Notes: generated from the letters alone by a model not told the origin. 64,000 nucleotides of DNA from Paenibacillus sp. EZ-K15 (GCF_002573715.1 NZ_PDHM01000007.1:161472-225471), one strand, 5' to 3'. Positions 15,732 through 25,272 are shown, counted from the stretch's first letter. Numbers and translations: made by a program.

Positions 15732-16472
15732 ATGGAAGACCGTAAATTGACGGTGCGTGCTGTAGAGCGGGCACTTGATATATTGATGTGTTTTACGAAA
15801 GACAGTGAACTTGCCCTCACGGAGATTTCTACCCTTATCGGATTACATAAAAGTACTGTACATCGGCTGTTAACAACGCTGGAAGACAAAGGATTCGTTG
15901 TTCGTAATAAAGAAACGGAGAAATATCGGCTCGGCTTGAAAATATGGGAGCTGTCTATGCATCTGTCCCAAAGCGACGACCCGGCGATTCGCCTTTTGCC
16001 CGCGATGGAAGCCTTACGGGATCGGCTTGGGGAAACGGTGAGTTTGTATTTAAGAGACGGTTCGGATCGTCTTCGGATTCAAGCGGTTCAGAGCAACCAG
16101 GGCATTCGGCGGGTCGCCCAGGTCGGAGTACGACTACCGTTGTCGGTTGGCGCCTCTAGCAAGGTTCTGGTGGCCTTTGCGCCACCGGCCGATCAGGAGG
16201 AGCTGCTGAATGCGCCGGATTGGCCGGAGTCAGTTGATAGGATCGTTTACCGGCAGCAGCTGGCCGAAATACTGGAGAAGGGATACGCGATCAGCATCGA
16301 AGAGCGCGAGCCTGGGGCCGCTGCGGTATCTGTACCGATCTTTGACCGGAATGGTCAAGTGGCGGCAGCACTGTCGATGTCAGGGCCAGTCACCCGTCTG
16401 TCAGCGGAAACGCTCCGCGAACATGCGCCAATCCTGATGGAGGCGGCACGGGAAATGGGAATGATGATTTAA
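15732..16472 (+). CDS. IclR-family transcriptional regulator
   Basis: A 246-residue regulator. Residues 5-65 are the winged helix-turn-helix (VERALDILMCFTKDSELALTEISTLIGLHKSTVHRLLTTLEDKGF), and residues 80-245 are the IclR effector-binding domain (GLKIWELSM, LPLSVGASSKVLVAF, ISIEEREPGAAAVSVPIFDRNG). Length is normal. AGAGGAG precedes the ATG. It is divergent from the alpha/beta hydrolase across 221 bases that hold the operator at 15663-15677. The effector is unknown. Confidence 0.93.
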   Translation: MEDRKLTVRAVERALDILMCFTKDSELALTEISTLIGLHKSTVHRLLTTLEDKGFVVRNKETEKYRLGLKIWELSMHLSQSDDPAIRLLPAMEALRDRLGETVSLYLRDGSDRLRIQAVQSNQGIRRVAQVGVRLPLSVGASSKVLVAFAPPADQEELLNAPDWPESVDRIVYRQQLAEILEKGYAISIEEREPGAAAVSVPIFDRNGQVAAALSMSGPVTRLSAETLREHAPILMEAAREMGMMI

Positions 16473-16520
16473 TTCATTCTATTGCCGGAGTGCGGACAGC
16501 ATCACTATAAGTTATTGAAT

Positions 16521-16562
16521 GACCGGGAGGCTCCATGTGATACAGCCGCCCGGTTATTTTTA
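16521..16562 (+). terminator. Terminator after iclR
   Basis: GACCGGG-A-GGCT pairs with AGCC-G-CCCGGTT, then ATTTTTAT. Confidence 0.8.
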
Positions 16563-16596
16563 TGCGGGGGTCAACCATTTGAAAACGGGAATTGAA

Positions 16597-16633
16597 ACGA
16601 AACGATACGAGACGAAATATACGAAACGATACG
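16597..16633. repeat. Two copies of a 13-base direct repeat
   Basis: ACGAAACGATACG occurs at 16597-16609 and 16621-16633, 24 bases apart, in a gap between convergent terminators. Function unknown. Confidence 0.5.
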
Positions 16634-16687
16634 TTACATGGCAAGGCCAAAGGATATAAGGAAAGGGGGTTCAATCCTCATTCCAAC

Positions 16688-16735
16688 AAAAAGACCGCTC
16701 CCTACAATCTTGGCGATTGGGGAAACGGTCCTTTT
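16688..16735 (-). terminator. Terminator after the 51-residue small gene
   Basis: On the minus strand GACCGTTTCCC pairs with GGGAGCGGTC (one mismatch), followed by TTTTT; it starts about 38 bases after the stop. It may also work in the other direction. Confidence 0.7.
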
Positions 16736-16772
16736 GTCGTAACGGCTCAACGATATAATAGGTAAGCGTCTC

Positions 16773-16928
16773 TTAGGTCAGCTTCATATTCTTTTCCTTT
16801 ATTTTCTGATTGAGGATCTCTTGGAAGGTGAGGGGCTTATCTTTTGCTTCCTCTCTTTTGGGTGCAGCCACCGGCTGCGGCCGTTGGTATTGATAATGGA
16901 GCGATGTCATCGTATGTATTTTGATCAT
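16773..16928 (-). CDS. Small protein of unknown function (51 residues)
   Basis: The start at ATG 16928 has a near-perfect AGGAGGAAGG five bases upstream, which is why I trust this short frame; the longer frame from 17012 has no such site. The sequence opens MIKIHTMTSLHYQYQRPQP, has a charged Pro/Lys middle and ends with an amphipathic helix (FQEILNQKIKEKNMKLT). No signal peptide, membrane helix or Cys. It lies between two terminators, so it has its own transcript. I do not recognise the family. Confidence 0.6.
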   Translation of the reverse strand: MIKIHTMTSLHYQYQRPQPVAAPKREEAKDKPLTFQEILNQKIKEKNMKLT

Positions 16929-17042
16929 AGGTACCTTCCTCCTAGGTCTGGATTTCCGCGAATGTTTTTTACCCATTAACCTCCATGGCATCATTCGAAA
17001 CGGAGTTTCCAATATTCAGGAAAGAAGTACCGGAAAATAACA

Positions 17043-17080
17043 AAATCCCCATCATCCATGCGCGGATGATGGGGATTTTT
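17043..17080 (-). terminator. Terminator after aconitase (bidirectional)
   Basis: Perfect 14-bp stem AATCCCCATCATCC / GGATGATGGGGATT (17044-17077) with a 6-base loop and A/T runs on both sides. Confidence 0.92.
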
Positions 17081-17110
17081 TACTAAGGCCAAATCACCTA
17101 TAAGAATGCC

Positions 17111-19828
17111 TTATTGGTTCGATGCGATCATTTGACGCAGTACCGTTTGGAGGATACCTCCATTATGGTAGTAATCCACGTCCACCATGCTGTCGAGACG
17201 GGCGATAGCTTGGAACTCGAATTGGGTTCCGTCTTCGCGCGTAGCGACAACCGTCAATTCCTGGCCTGGCTTCACGTCGTTGCTGAGGCCCAGGATATCG
17301 AATGTCTCGCGGCCGTTCAGACCAAGGCTCTTCCAGCCATGGCCTTCCTGGAACTGGAGCGGAAGAACGCCCATGCCCACAAGGTTGGAGCGGTGAATAC
17401 GCTCGAAGCTTTCAGCCAGTACAGCTTTGACACCGAGGAGATAGGTACCTTTTGCCGCCCAGTCACGGGAGCTTCCTGTACCGTATTCTTTACCTGCGAT
17501 AACGACGAGGTTCTGTCCGCCTGCTTGATAATTCATCGAAGCATCATAGATGGACATCACTTCTTCCGTTGGCAGGTAAGTCGTTACGCCGCCTTCCGTA
17601 CCTGGAGCTACCTGGTTACGGATCCGGATGTTAGCGAAGGTACCGCGCATCATGACTTCGTGGTTACCACGGCGGGAGCCGTAGGAGTTGAAGTCTTTGC
17701 GTTCAACGTTGCGGTCGCTCAGATATTTGCCGGCAGGGCTGTTGGTTGCAATGTTACCCGCTGGGGAGATATGGTCCGTTGTAACGGAATCGCCCAAGAG
17801 AGCAAGCACGCGCGCTTCTTTGATGTCCTGGATGTCGTTCAAGCCGTTGCCGAGGCTTTCGAAGAATGGCGGGTTCTGAATGTAAGTGGATTGATCGTCC
17901 CACTCGTACAGCTCGCCTTCAGGAACAGGAATCTTGTTCCAACGCTCATTGGCGGTGAACACATTCTCGTACTTTTCACGGAAAGCGTCAGGGCTAACGG
18001 CTTGACCGATCGCTTCGCGGATTTCCGCGCTCGTTGGCCAGATGTCTTTCAGATATACAGGCTCATTGTTCGGATCGTAACCGATCGGCTCGTTCTGCAG
18101 GTCGATGTTCACTGTGCCTGCCAGGGCGTAAGCCACAACCAGCGGCGGCGAAGCCAGGTAGTTGGCTTTGACTTGAGCATGCACGCGGCCTTCGAAGTTA
18201 CGGTTACCCGACAATACGGCGGCTACCGTCATGTCGTTGTCGGTAATCGCTTCGCTCACTTCATCCGGCAAAGGACCGGAGTTACCGATACAAGTTGCGC
18301 AACCATAGCCTGCAACATAGAAGCCGAGAGCTTCAAGGTAGTGCAATAGACCGGACTTCTCGAGGTAGTCGGTTACGACAAGGGAACCTGGAGTCAAGCT
18401 GCTCTTCACATAGCCGGGCTTTGTCAGGCCGCGTTCAACGGCTTTCTTCGCCAGGAGACCTGCGCCGAGCATAACGCTCGGGTTTGACGTATTCGTACAG
18501 CTGGTGATGGCTGCGATAACAACCGCACCCGTTCCCATTTCACTGGTAGAGCCGTCTTTATGATTGACTTTAACGGTTTCCGCGATTTTCTCATCGCTGA
18601 GGCCGTATCCGCCTTTGTCGATTGGCGTACGGATGATATCGTTAAAGTTTTGTTTCATGTTGGTCAGCTCGATACGGTCTTGCGGACGCTTTGGTCCAGC
18701 CAAGCTTGGTACAACCGAAGCGAGATCCAATTCGATTACATCAGAGAACTCAGGGTCCGGTGTATCTGCCGTACGGAACATGTTTTGCGCTTTATAGTAG
18801 CTCTCCACGAGTTCAACCTGCTCGTCGGTGCGGCCCGTATTGCGGAGATAAGCCAGGGTTTCACTATCAACCGGGAAGAATCCGATGGTAGCGCCGTATT
18901 CTGGAGCCATGTTGGCTACCGTTGCACGGTCAGCCAGGCTGATGTTAGCAAGGCCCGGTCCGTAGAATTCTACGAATTTGCCTACAACGCCTTTCTTACG
19001 GAGAAGCTCGGTTACCGTGAGGGCAAGGTCGGTCGCTGTTGCGCCTTCCGCCAGGCTGCCTGTCAGCTTGAAGCCGATAACTTCAGGTGTTACAAAATAC
19101 AGCGGTTGGCCGAGCATACCGGCTTCCGCCTCGATACCGCCTACGCCCCAGCCCACAACGCCAAGGCCGTTGATCATGGTTGTATGGGAATCCGTACCTA
19201 CGAGGGAGTCAGGGAAGACAAGCGTTTCACCGTCAACCGTCTTCGTAGCTGCTACGGAAGCAAGGTATTCCAGGTTAACCTGGTGAACGATACCCGTTCC
19301 CGGAGGAACTGCGCGGAAGTTGTTGAATGCCGTTTGAGCCCAGCGAAGGAAGCGGTAACGCTCTTCGTTACGCTCAAATTCAAGCTTCATATTCGTTTCA
19401 AGAGCTTGGTCAGTACCAAAAGCGTCAACCATGACGGAGTGGTCGATAACGAGGTCAACCGGAACGAGAGGGTTGATCTGTTTAGGGTCGCCGCCGGACT
19501 TTTTAACGGTGTCACGCATAGCTGCAAGGTCAACGACAACCGGAACGCCGGTGAAGTCCTGCAACACGATACGGGCAGGAATGAACGGAATTTCCTTGTT
19601 GTTGTCGCGTCCTTCATTCCACTTGGACAAGAGTTTTACGTGATCTTCGGTAATTGCGCGTCCGTCGAACTGACGTACGGCAGCTTCCAGCAGTACCCGA
19701 ATGGAGAAAGGAAGCTTGGATACATTGCCGTATCCTTGCTCTTCGAGCGCCTGCAGGCTGAAATAACGGTAACTTTTACCACCCACCTCGAGGTTGCGGG
19801 AGATGGAGAATTGATCCTTTGCTGGCAT
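17111..19828 (-). CDS. acnA: Aconitate hydratase (citrate/isocitrate interconversion)
   Basis: A 905-residue TCA-cycle enzyme of the AcnA/IRP1 type. Iron-sulfur ligands appear as [15 protein letters not shown] (about residue 440) and [12 protein letters not shown] (two Cys, about 505-510). The swivel domain ends with [50 protein letters not shown] substrate-binding residues. AAGGAGGTTC precedes the ATG. The promoter and inverted repeat upstream (19888-19946) indicate tight control, as expected for an enzyme that Bacillus represses through CcpC or CcpA. Long open frames on the opposite strand are codon-bias shadows. Confidence 0.97.
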   Translation of the reverse strand: MPAKDQFSISRNLEVGGKSYRYFSLQALEEQGYGNVSKLPFSIRVLLEAAVRQFDGRAITEDHVKLLSKWNEGRDNNKEIPFIPARIVLQDFTGVPVVVDLAAMRDTVKKSGGDPKQINPLVPVDLVIDHSVMVDAFGTDQALETNMKLEFERNEERYRFLRWAQTAFNNFRAVPPGTGIVHQVNLEYLASVAATKTVDGETLVFPDSLVGTDSHTTMINGLGVVGWGVGGIEAEAGMLGQPLYFVTPEVIGFKLTGSLAEGATATDLALTVTELLRKKGVVGKFVEFYGPGLANISLADRATVANMAPEYGATIGFFPVDSETLAYLRNTGRTDEQVELVESYYKAQNMFRTADTPDPEFSDVIELDLASVVPSLAGPKRPQDRIELTNMKQNFNDIIRTPIDKGGYGLSDEKIAETVKVNHKDGSTSEMGTGAVVIAAITSCTNTSNPSVMLGAGLLAKKAVERGLTKPGYVKSSLTPGSLVVTDYLEKSGLLHYLEALGFYVAGYGCATCIGNSGPLPDEVSEAITDNDMTVAAVLSGNRNFEGRVHAQVKANYLASPPLVVAYALAGTVNIDLQNEPIGYDPNNEPVYLKDIWPTSAEIREAIGQAVSPDAFREKYENVFTANERWNKIPVPEGELYEWDDQSTYIQNPPFFESLGNGLNDIQDIKEARVLALLGDSVTTDHISPAGNIATNSPAGKYLSDRNVERKDFNSYGSRRGNHEVMMRGTFANIRIRNQVAPGTEGGVTTYLPTEEVMSIYDASMNYQAGGQNLVVIAGKEYGTGSSRDWAAKGTYLLGVKAVLAESFERIHRSNLVGMGVLPLQFQEGHGWKSLGLNGRETFDILGLSNDVKPGQELTVVATREDGTQFEFQAIARLDSMVDVDYYHNGGILQTVLRQMIASNQ

Positions 19829-19887
19829 TGATGAACCTCCTTAAGTCATTTCATAAATCGAATAAAAGTGTGAGTCAAATCCTCTGT

Positions 19888-19906
19888 GGTTTCACTAGGT
19901 GAAACC
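19888..19906. promoter_or_regulatory. Candidate operator in the acnA leader
   Basis: GGTTTCAC-TAG-GTGAAACC is a perfect 8-3-8 inverted repeat starting about 12 bases past the -10 box, so it covers the expected transcript start region. A repressor bound here would block aconitase. It does not match the ATAA-N7-TTAT half-sites described for CcpC, so the binding protein is open. Confidence 0.6.
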
Positions 19907-19917
19907 TAATTTCATAA

Positions 19918-19946
19918 ATTATCTACTTTAAGTATACCGTTTTCAA
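19918..19946 (-). promoter_or_regulatory. acnA promoter
   Basis: On the minus strand TTGAAA (19946-19941), 17-base spacer, GATAAT (19923-19918). The gene starts about 90 bases downstream. Confidence 0.75.
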
Positions 19947-20142
19947 CTCGCTGCGTAAAGCATTTTTTATAGAAGAAAAGTATTTCAAAAAGGTGAAAAC
20001 AAGCCCGTTTTTAACCCGAATACAGCCGTGTGTAATCTCGGTGTTTCTGTATTCTCTTGACCGAAGTTCATAGCCTGGAGATTTTCCTCATATAGTTGTG
20101 ATAGGGAACAGCGTGAAAGGCAAGGTTAGAGGAGGAGAGTAG

Positions 20143-21165
20143 ATGAACAGTCTGAAGCAAGCAGAGAAGCCTTGGAAGCAAGCTCTATATATTTACGTCA
20201 ATCAATATAACCAAAATCGCGTGGACTATTCTTCAGGCCTGAAAGAGCAGATTGTAGCGGATCTGAATTTCCTGGTAGAGAGAGGAGAAAGGCAGTTTCG
20301 GCTGCAGACGTGGTATGCGCAGCGGGAGGCAACGCCGCTTAAGAGCGAGACTCGTGCCCGCCTCCTGCGCATCCTGAGGGAGACGGAGGATGATGTGGTC
20401 GCGGACGTGCGGCTTCACAGCGTATTTTATTATGAAAAAAGAGGGATGACGCACCGGGAAGATACGGTTTTTAGGGAGCGGCTGACGCTGATCCGAGACG
20501 GGGATGCCTGGTTGATCGTTGGCATTGAACGTCTGCAGGATGAACGTCATCCCCTGCAAAGAACCGATGTCCCGGCAGCAGGCACGGATGGGGCTGGAAG
20601 AGAGCCGTCCACCCCCTATATGAATGGCCGCGTATACGCCGCCGGCAGCAGCACGCGGTCCGGCCGGTATGAGCGTGAGGCCGCAGCTGCTTATGCCGAT
20701 CGTTGGTGGGATTCCGGGAATCCGGAGTTTGAGGAATTTGACGTGGATTGCACGAATTATATCTCCCAGTGCCTCTTTGCAGGCAAAGCCCCAATCCTCT
20801 ATACTGGTAAAAGAGAAACGGGATGGTGGTACAAGGGGTACGTAAACAAGCGGGAATGGTGGAGTTACAGCTGGGCGGTATCGAACAGCTTTGCGCATTA
20901 TTTGAACGCCAGTACCTCGGGGCTTCGGGCCGAGCGGGTGGAGCGTCCCGAACAGCTGATGCTGGGGGATGTCATCGTGTACGACTGGGATGGTGATGGT
21001 GCGTTTCAGCACAGCACCATCGTGACGGCGTTTGACGCAGGCGGCATGCCGCTGGTTAATGCACATACGGTGTCCAGCCGCCATCGCTATTGGGACTACC
21101 GGGATTCCTACGCTTGGAACGATAACACCGAATACCGGTTTTACCATATCCCCGATTATTTTTAG
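20143..21165 (+). CDS. Amidase-domain protein (Amidase_6 family)
   Basis: A 340-residue protein. Residues about 170-340 carry the Amidase_6/NlpC-like fold: AAAYADRWW, then the catalytic Cys in FDVDCTNYISQCLFAGKAP, Trp-rich WWYKGYVNKREWWSYSWAVS, and a His in DGAFQHSTIVTAF. The first 130 residues form a separate alpha/beta domain (LIRDGDAWLIVGIE) typical of these proteins. No signal peptide is visible, so it may act in the mother cell or forespore, or be released another way; substrate likely a peptide or peptidoglycan amide. AGAGGAGGAGAG precedes the ATG. Its promoter is not obvious. Confidence 0.85.
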   Translation: MNSLKQAEKPWKQALYIYVNQYNQNRVDYSSGLKEQIVADLNFLVERGERQFRLQTWYAQREATPLKSETRARLLRILRETEDDVVADVRLHSVFYYEKRGMTHREDTVFRERLTLIRDGDAWLIVGIERLQDERHPLQRTDVPAAGTDGAGREPSTPYMNGRVYAAGSSTRSGRYEREAAAAYADRWWDSGNPEFEEFDVDCTNYISQCLFAGKAPILYTGKRETGWWYKGYVNKREWWSYSWAVSNSFAHYLNASTSGLRAERVERPEQLMLGDVIVYDWDGDGAFQHSTIVTAFDAGGMPLVNAHTVSSRHRYWDYRDSYAWNDNTEYRFYHIPDYF

Positions 21166-21210
21166 GATGACAGCATGTCATGCTGCAATACGGACAAGAG
21201 AGAGGTTAAC

Positions 21211-22305
21211 ATGGGACAGGATAAATTGACGGTTGGTTTAATATACGGGGGGAAATCCGGCGAGCATGAGGTGTCGCTATCCACGGCATTCGCGGTCATG
21301 AACGCTTTTGATTATGATAAATATGAGATTGTTCCGTTTTATATTTCCAAGCAGGGTACCTGGAGAATCGGCAGCAAGCTGTCGGCTCCTTTTGCCCAGT
21401 TGGAGGAATTGAAGCTGGCTGAAGGGGAAGGCACGCAAACAGCGCTGAACGCCGTGTTCAGCAGATTGTATGGCCAAGAGACTCAGGCGGTGGACATTAT
21501 GTTTCCGCTTCTTCACGGGACGTTCGGGGAGGACGGAACGATTCAGGGGCTGTTCGAAATGGCGGACATTCCTTATGTGGGAACCGGTGTACTTGCGTCG
21601 GCTGCGGGGATGGATAAAGTCGTGATGAAGAAGCTCTTCGCCCAAGCGGGATTACCGCAATGCGAGTATTGTTATTTCAATCGTACCCAGTGGGAGCGGA
21701 GCCAGCATGAAGTGCTGAAGGATATCGAGGACAAACTCGGATTCCCAAGCTTCGTCAAGCCGGCTAACCTAGGCTCAAGCGTCGGGATATCCAAGGCAAA
21801 AAACCGGGAGCAGCTTAAGACGGCGATTGAATCCGCGCTCCGGTTCGATGACAAGATCATCGTTGAAGAGTTCGTGGATGCGCGCGAAGTGGAGGTCAGC
21901 GTGCTTGGCAATGATGAGCCGATGGCATCCGTTCCGGGTGAAATAGTCTCTTCCAGTGAATACTACGACTATGCGGCCAAATATACAGATGGACAGTCAC
22001 AGATACAAATCCCGGCCGAGATCGAGCCGGATACGGCTGATCGTCTGCGTGATCTTGCCATTACCGCGTTCAAAGCGATTGAAGGCGGCGGCATTACTCG
22101 GGCCGACTTCTTTGTCCGCCGTTCGGACGGCGCGATTCTGATCAATGAAGTGAACACGATGCCGGGCTTTACACCGTACAGCATGTACCCGCTTCTGTGG
22201 CGGGAAACGGGCGTGTCCTACCGCGAGCTGCTTGACCGGATGATCGAGCTGGGTCTTGAGCGGTACAACCGCAAGCAATCCCTAATTTATGAGAACCAGG
22301 CGTAA
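21211..22305 (+). CDS. ddl: D-alanine--D-alanine ligase
   Basis: A 364-residue ATP-grasp enzyme that makes the D-Ala-D-Ala dipeptide for peptidoglycan. Signatures are YGGKSGEHEVSL (residues 11-22), FPLLHGTFGEDGTIQGL, FPSFVKPANLGSSVGISKA (ATP binding), EVSVLGND and ILINEVNTMPGFTPYSMYP. The frame is open from 21175, but AGAGAGG before ATG 21211 and the normal N-terminus MGQDKLTVGLIYGG decide the start. The Tyr in TPYSMYP is expected of a D-Ala, not D-Lac, ligase, though that should be checked against the omega-loop. Confidence 0.95.
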   Translation: MGQDKLTVGLIYGGKSGEHEVSLSTAFAVMNAFDYDKYEIVPFYISKQGTWRIGSKLSAPFAQLEELKLAEGEGTQTALNAVFSRLYGQETQAVDIMFPLLHGTFGEDGTIQGLFEMADIPYVGTGVLASAAGMDKVVMKKLFAQAGLPQCEYCYFNRTQWERSQHEVLKDIEDKLGFPSFVKPANLGSSVGISKAKNREQLKTAIESALRFDDKIIVEEFVDAREVEVSVLGNDEPMASVPGEIVSSSEYYDYAAKYTDGQSQIQIPAEIEPDTADRLRDLAITAFKAIEGGGITRADFFVRRSDGAILINEVNTMPGFTPYSMYPLLWRETGVSYRELLDRMIELGLERYNRKQSLIYENQA

Positions 22306-22331
22306 GCCGTCACAATAGGATATGAAACACC

Positions 22332-22378
22332 AGGGGGAGTCCGCGCTATTCATTACGGCTCCCCTTGACTCTAATATT
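22332..22378 (+). terminator. Possible terminator after ddl
   Basis: AGGGGGAGTCC pairs with GGCTCCCCTT around a 14-base loop; the T tract (CTCTAATATTTT) is weak and distant. Confidence 0.4.
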
Positions 22379-22403
22379 TTGGGATGAAAGGAAGATACGT
22401 AAT

Positions 22404-22721
22404 ATGGGATTTCAAACCGAGTTCAATTCCGTTTGTAAGTTTAAGAGTGAGCAGGAGCTCTATGAGCTGCTGGAATACGGCCGCGGTAAAATGCTGAAGG
22501 ATGGGCTTCGGGTATTTCCGACAGGACAGAAGGTCATTGCTTATACGCCGGATAACCAGGCGGTGGCAATCGTTCTGATCACCGCATGCGTATCGGAGAT
22601 TAACTTCCAGGGCCGCGAGGTCACTTCGGTCGAGCTGCAGCTGATCCGCAAATTGACCGAAGAGGAGGCACGCGTACAGACAGCCCTCGCTCACGAAATG
22701 TTCTTTGGAGATCATGCATGA
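22404..22721 (+). CDS. Unknown 105-residue protein coupled to uvsE
   Basis: Starts at ATG 22404 with GAAAGGAAG upstream. It is soluble and mixed alpha/beta: MGFQTEFNSVCKFKSEQEL at the N-terminus, a beta segment (QAVAIVLITACVSEINFQGREVTSVELQLIRKL) and a short helix at the end. No known catalytic motif. Its stop overlaps the uvsE start (ATGA), so it is translated with the UV endonuclease and may assist it. I do not recognise the family. Confidence 0.82.
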   Translation: MGFQTEFNSVCKFKSEQELYELLEYGRGKMLKDGLRVFPTGQKVIAYTPDNQAVAIVLITACVSEINFQGREVTSVELQLIRKLTEEEARVQTALAHEMFFGDHA

Positions 22722-23719
22722 TTGTTCGTTTCGGTTATGTAGCCATGTCCACGGTTGTGCAGAATGCTTCTCCTTCCAAGACGATGACCATGAAAAGCTT
22801 TATGAAGCTGAATGACCGTGAGGCCGGCATACACAAACTGGAGCGGATCGCGAATGAGAATCTACATAATACCCTACGGCTTCTAAAGCATAATGCGGCT
22901 CACGATATCAAGTTGTACCGCTTCTCGTCCAAGCTGATTCCGCTGGCTACACATCAAGATATGCAGGATTGGGATCCGTTCCCGGCTTTGCAAGAAGGCT
23001 TTCAGGCCATTGGGGATTTTGTGAAAAAACACGGGATGCGGGTATCTTTTCATCCGGATCATTTCACGGTGCTGAGCACGCCGCGTCCTGAGGTGCTGGT
23101 CAACTCGATCCGTGATCTGAAGTCGCACGTCCATATGCTGCAGGCGATGGAGCTGCCTGCTTCTATGAAAAATAACATTCACATCGGCGGCGCTTATGGA
23201 GACAAGCCTTCGGCCTCGGCCCGATTCGTGGATCATTTTCATAGGCTTGACCCGCATATCAAGGAACGGCTGACCCTTGAAAATGACGACAAAACCTTTA
23301 CTGCGCAGGAAACGCTGGCCGTATGCCGGCAAACGGGGCTGCCGATGGTGTTGGATATTCATCATCAGTGGGTCAATAACGATGGCGAGGCACCTTGGGA
23401 ACTGTGGCCGGATATTCTTCGCACCTGGGAGACGCCGCTAGCGCAGGCGGATTCGGACCGGGCGCACCCGCTGCCGCCCAAGATTCATGTATCCAGTCCC
23501 AAGAGCAAGGCCGATATCCGCAGTCATGCGGATGGGGTGGATGTTGTGCCATTGCTGGCGTTTTTACGGAATATTGCGAGGTCTACGCCGAAGGTGGACG
23601 TTATGATTGAAGCGAAGATGAAGGACGGCGCCTTGTTTGATCTGATGAAGGATTTGGGAGATTATACGGAAGAGGGCATAACCATTCTAGACGGTGCTTC
23701 CATCCAAGTTAACCCTTAA
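22718..23719 (+). CDS. uvsE: UV DNA damage endonuclease
   Basis: A 333-residue UVDE enzyme that nicks DNA 5' of UV photoproducts, an excision route independent of UvrABC. It opens MIVRFGYVAMSTVVQNASPSK, then the TIM-barrel metal ligands: LYRFSSKLIPLATH, MRVSFHPDHFTVLS, HIGGAYGDK, LTLENDDKTFT, MVLDIHHQWVNND, KIHVSSPKS and VMIEAKMKD. Length and all ligand strands are present. It overlaps the preceding gene by four bases. In spore formers it protects DNA during germination or growth. Confidence 0.95.
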   Translation: MIVRFGYVAMSTVVQNASPSKTMTMKSFMKLNDREAGIHKLERIANENLHNTLRLLKHNAAHDIKLYRFSSKLIPLATHQDMQDWDPFPALQEGFQAIGDFVKKHGMRVSFHPDHFTVLSTPRPEVLVNSIRDLKSHVHMLQAMELPASMKNNIHIGGAYGDKPSASARFVDHFHRLDPHIKERLTLENDDKTFTAQETLAVCRQTGLPMVLDIHHQWVNNDGEAPWELWPDILRTWETPLAQADSDRAHPLPPKIHVSSPKSKADIRSHADGVDVVPLLAFLRNIARSTPKVDVMIEAKMKDGALFDLMKDLGDYTEEGITILDGASIQVNP

Positions 23720-23817
23720 CCCGACAAGATGAGCTTGTTAACACTTGCAAGTTGATGGATTTTGGGTTACGTTGGAAGTATCCAAACAGAGATTCCCCTT
23801 AATACATGACATTGGAT

Positions 23818-23871
23818 AAAAAGTTCGTTCTCGCCAAGCATTCAGGTGCACAGCATAGGACGGACTTTTAT
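23818..23871 (+). terminator. Terminator-like hairpin after uvsE
   Basis: AAAAGTTCGTTCT pairs imperfectly with AGGACGGACTTTT (two mismatches) over a loop of about 24 bases, then TATTG. It lies about 100 bases after the stop. Confidence 0.4.
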
Positions 23872-23973
23872 TGAAATAGGCGGAATTTTCGCGTGGCTGC
23901 CCTTTCGATTACAGCAATGACTGAATAGGATGTAGGGATTGTCAAAAATCACTAGATTGATATAGAAAGTAGA

Positions 23974-24846
23974 GTGAATGCTTTGAACGAGAATGAAAAG
24001 ATTCCTTATGTTGTCAGCAGTAAGAGCTACACCGCCGTTGCGATTAATTGCGCCGCCAAAGCGGGAGAGTGGATTAAGAGCAAACTCGGTACTGTCAAGC
24101 AGTTGAGCACCAAGTCTTCGGCACAGGATATCGTAACCGAGGTGGACAAAGGCGCGGAGCAGATGATCCGCAAGCTGATCTTGACGCACTTTCCGGATCA
24201 TGCAATTCTCGGAGAAGAAGGGGTTGCCCCGGGTACCGATGCCTATGTGAAGGCGCTCGAGGACGCCAAGGACGAAGAGTATCTCTGGATTATCGACCCT
24301 GTGGACGGAACGACGAACTATGTTCACGGATTTCCGTTTTACTCCGTGTCGATTGCACTGGCTCATCATGGTGAAGTCATTGTCGGCGTTATTTACGATC
24401 CTTCCCGGGACGAGTTGTTTGTTGCGGAAAAAGGAAAAGGGGCCTACGTTCACGGCAACCCTACCTATGTTTCCAAGGAGGATCAATTGTCGGACAGCTT
24501 GCTGGCCACGGGCTTCCCACTGGACAGCACAGTCAACCTGCCGCTGAATATGGCTGAGCTGCAGGCGCTGCTGCCGATGGTTCGCAATGTAAGAGCCGGC
24601 GGCTCCGCTGCGCTTCATCTTGCTTATGTGGCTGCCGGCCGGCTTAGCGGATATTGGGAGCATGGCTTGAGCGTTTGGGACGTTGCCGCAGGCGCGCTAT
24701 TGGTTCAGGAGTCCGGCGGTAAAGTAACCGATACGGAAGGAAAGTCATACGATCTGTCGGTGCGTCATTTGGCGGCAACCAATGGGCTGATTCATCAGCG
24801 TTTTCTGGATACACTAAAAGACGCGGGCGAAGCTTTGGTTCGCTAA
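23974..24846 (+). CDS. Inositol monophosphatase family protein
   Basis: A 290-residue Mg-dependent phosphatase. Metal site residues: GEEG (about residue 80), IIDPVDGTTNYVHGFP (motif with Asp, Asp) and SVWDVAAGALLVQESGG. DIVTEVDKGAEQMI is the usual first acid motif. Start at GTG 23974; the site before it (GAAAGTAGAG) is weak and a TTG nine bases later is possible. The family also includes fructose-1,6-bisphosphatase and PAP phosphatase, so the real substrate is open. Confidence 0.9.
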   Translation: MNALNENEKIPYVVSSKSYTAVAINCAAKAGEWIKSKLGTVKQLSTKSSAQDIVTEVDKGAEQMIRKLILTHFPDHAILGEEGVAPGTDAYVKALEDAKDEEYLWIIDPVDGTTNYVHGFPFYSVSIALAHHGEVIVGVIYDPSRDELFVAEKGKGAYVHGNPTYVSKEDQLSDSLLATGFPLDSTVNLPLNMAELQALLPMVRNVRAGGSAALHLAYVAAGRLSGYWEHGLSVWDVAAGALLVQESGGKVTDTEGKSYDLSVRHLAATNGLIHQRFLDTLKDAGEALVR

Positions 24847-24909
24847 CGACCCGGGACAACAGAGGAATACAGGTCACTTACAACCGCTTGATAAAGGAGT
24901 GTGCTTACG

Positions 24910-25176
24910 ATGAATGAGAAGTCGGATCAGGATTTGGAGCGCCAGCTCAGCGAGATGTTAACGGACGGTGAAATGGAGAAGAAGGATCGGGAGAAGGAGG
25001 AGCGCAGGCTTCTCTCTCCGAAATATGAGATCCGAATTCAGACGCAGCTCGATCCCATCGTGGAAGAGACGCAGAAATACCGCAGCATGGCGAAGGAAGT
25101 GGATGATCGCTATGACAAGTATATGGATAAGACAGTTAAGAAGGATAAGCCTGAGGATTCAGGTGAAGAAGCTTGA
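24910..25176 (+). CDS. Small charged coiled-coil protein of unknown function
   Basis: An 88-residue, highly charged helical protein (LERQLSEMLTDGEMEKK, DREKEERRLLSPKYEIR). No signal peptide or membrane helix. AAGGAG lies 10 bases before ATG 24910, which is why I do not use GTG 24901. It follows the phosphatase gene by 63 bases and ends in a strong terminator, so it is probably co-transcribed. Family not recognised. Confidence 0.75.
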   Translation: MNEKSDQDLERQLSEMLTDGEMEKKDREKEERRLLSPKYEIRIQTQLDPIVEETQKYRSMAKEVDDRYDKYMDKTVKKDKPEDSGEEA

Positions 25177-25237
25177 TAGCGCTTTAAGGGATGTTTACGA
25201 AGCAGAAGCATCTCCAATTATTAAAGGCCCGAACCAG

Positions 25238-25272
25238 GAATGGACAGCATAGAGCGAGCTGTCCATTTTTTT
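25238..25272 (+). terminator. Terminator after the charged small gene
   Basis: AATGGACAGC / GCTGTCCATT perfect 10-bp stem, 9-base loop, followed by seven T. Confidence 0.92.

Noticed and set aside
17114..19831. Two long open frames (about 411 and 423 codons) on the plus strand opposite aconitase
   Set aside because: No ribosome binding sites, low-complexity odd protein composition, and they mirror the strongly biased codons of acnA.
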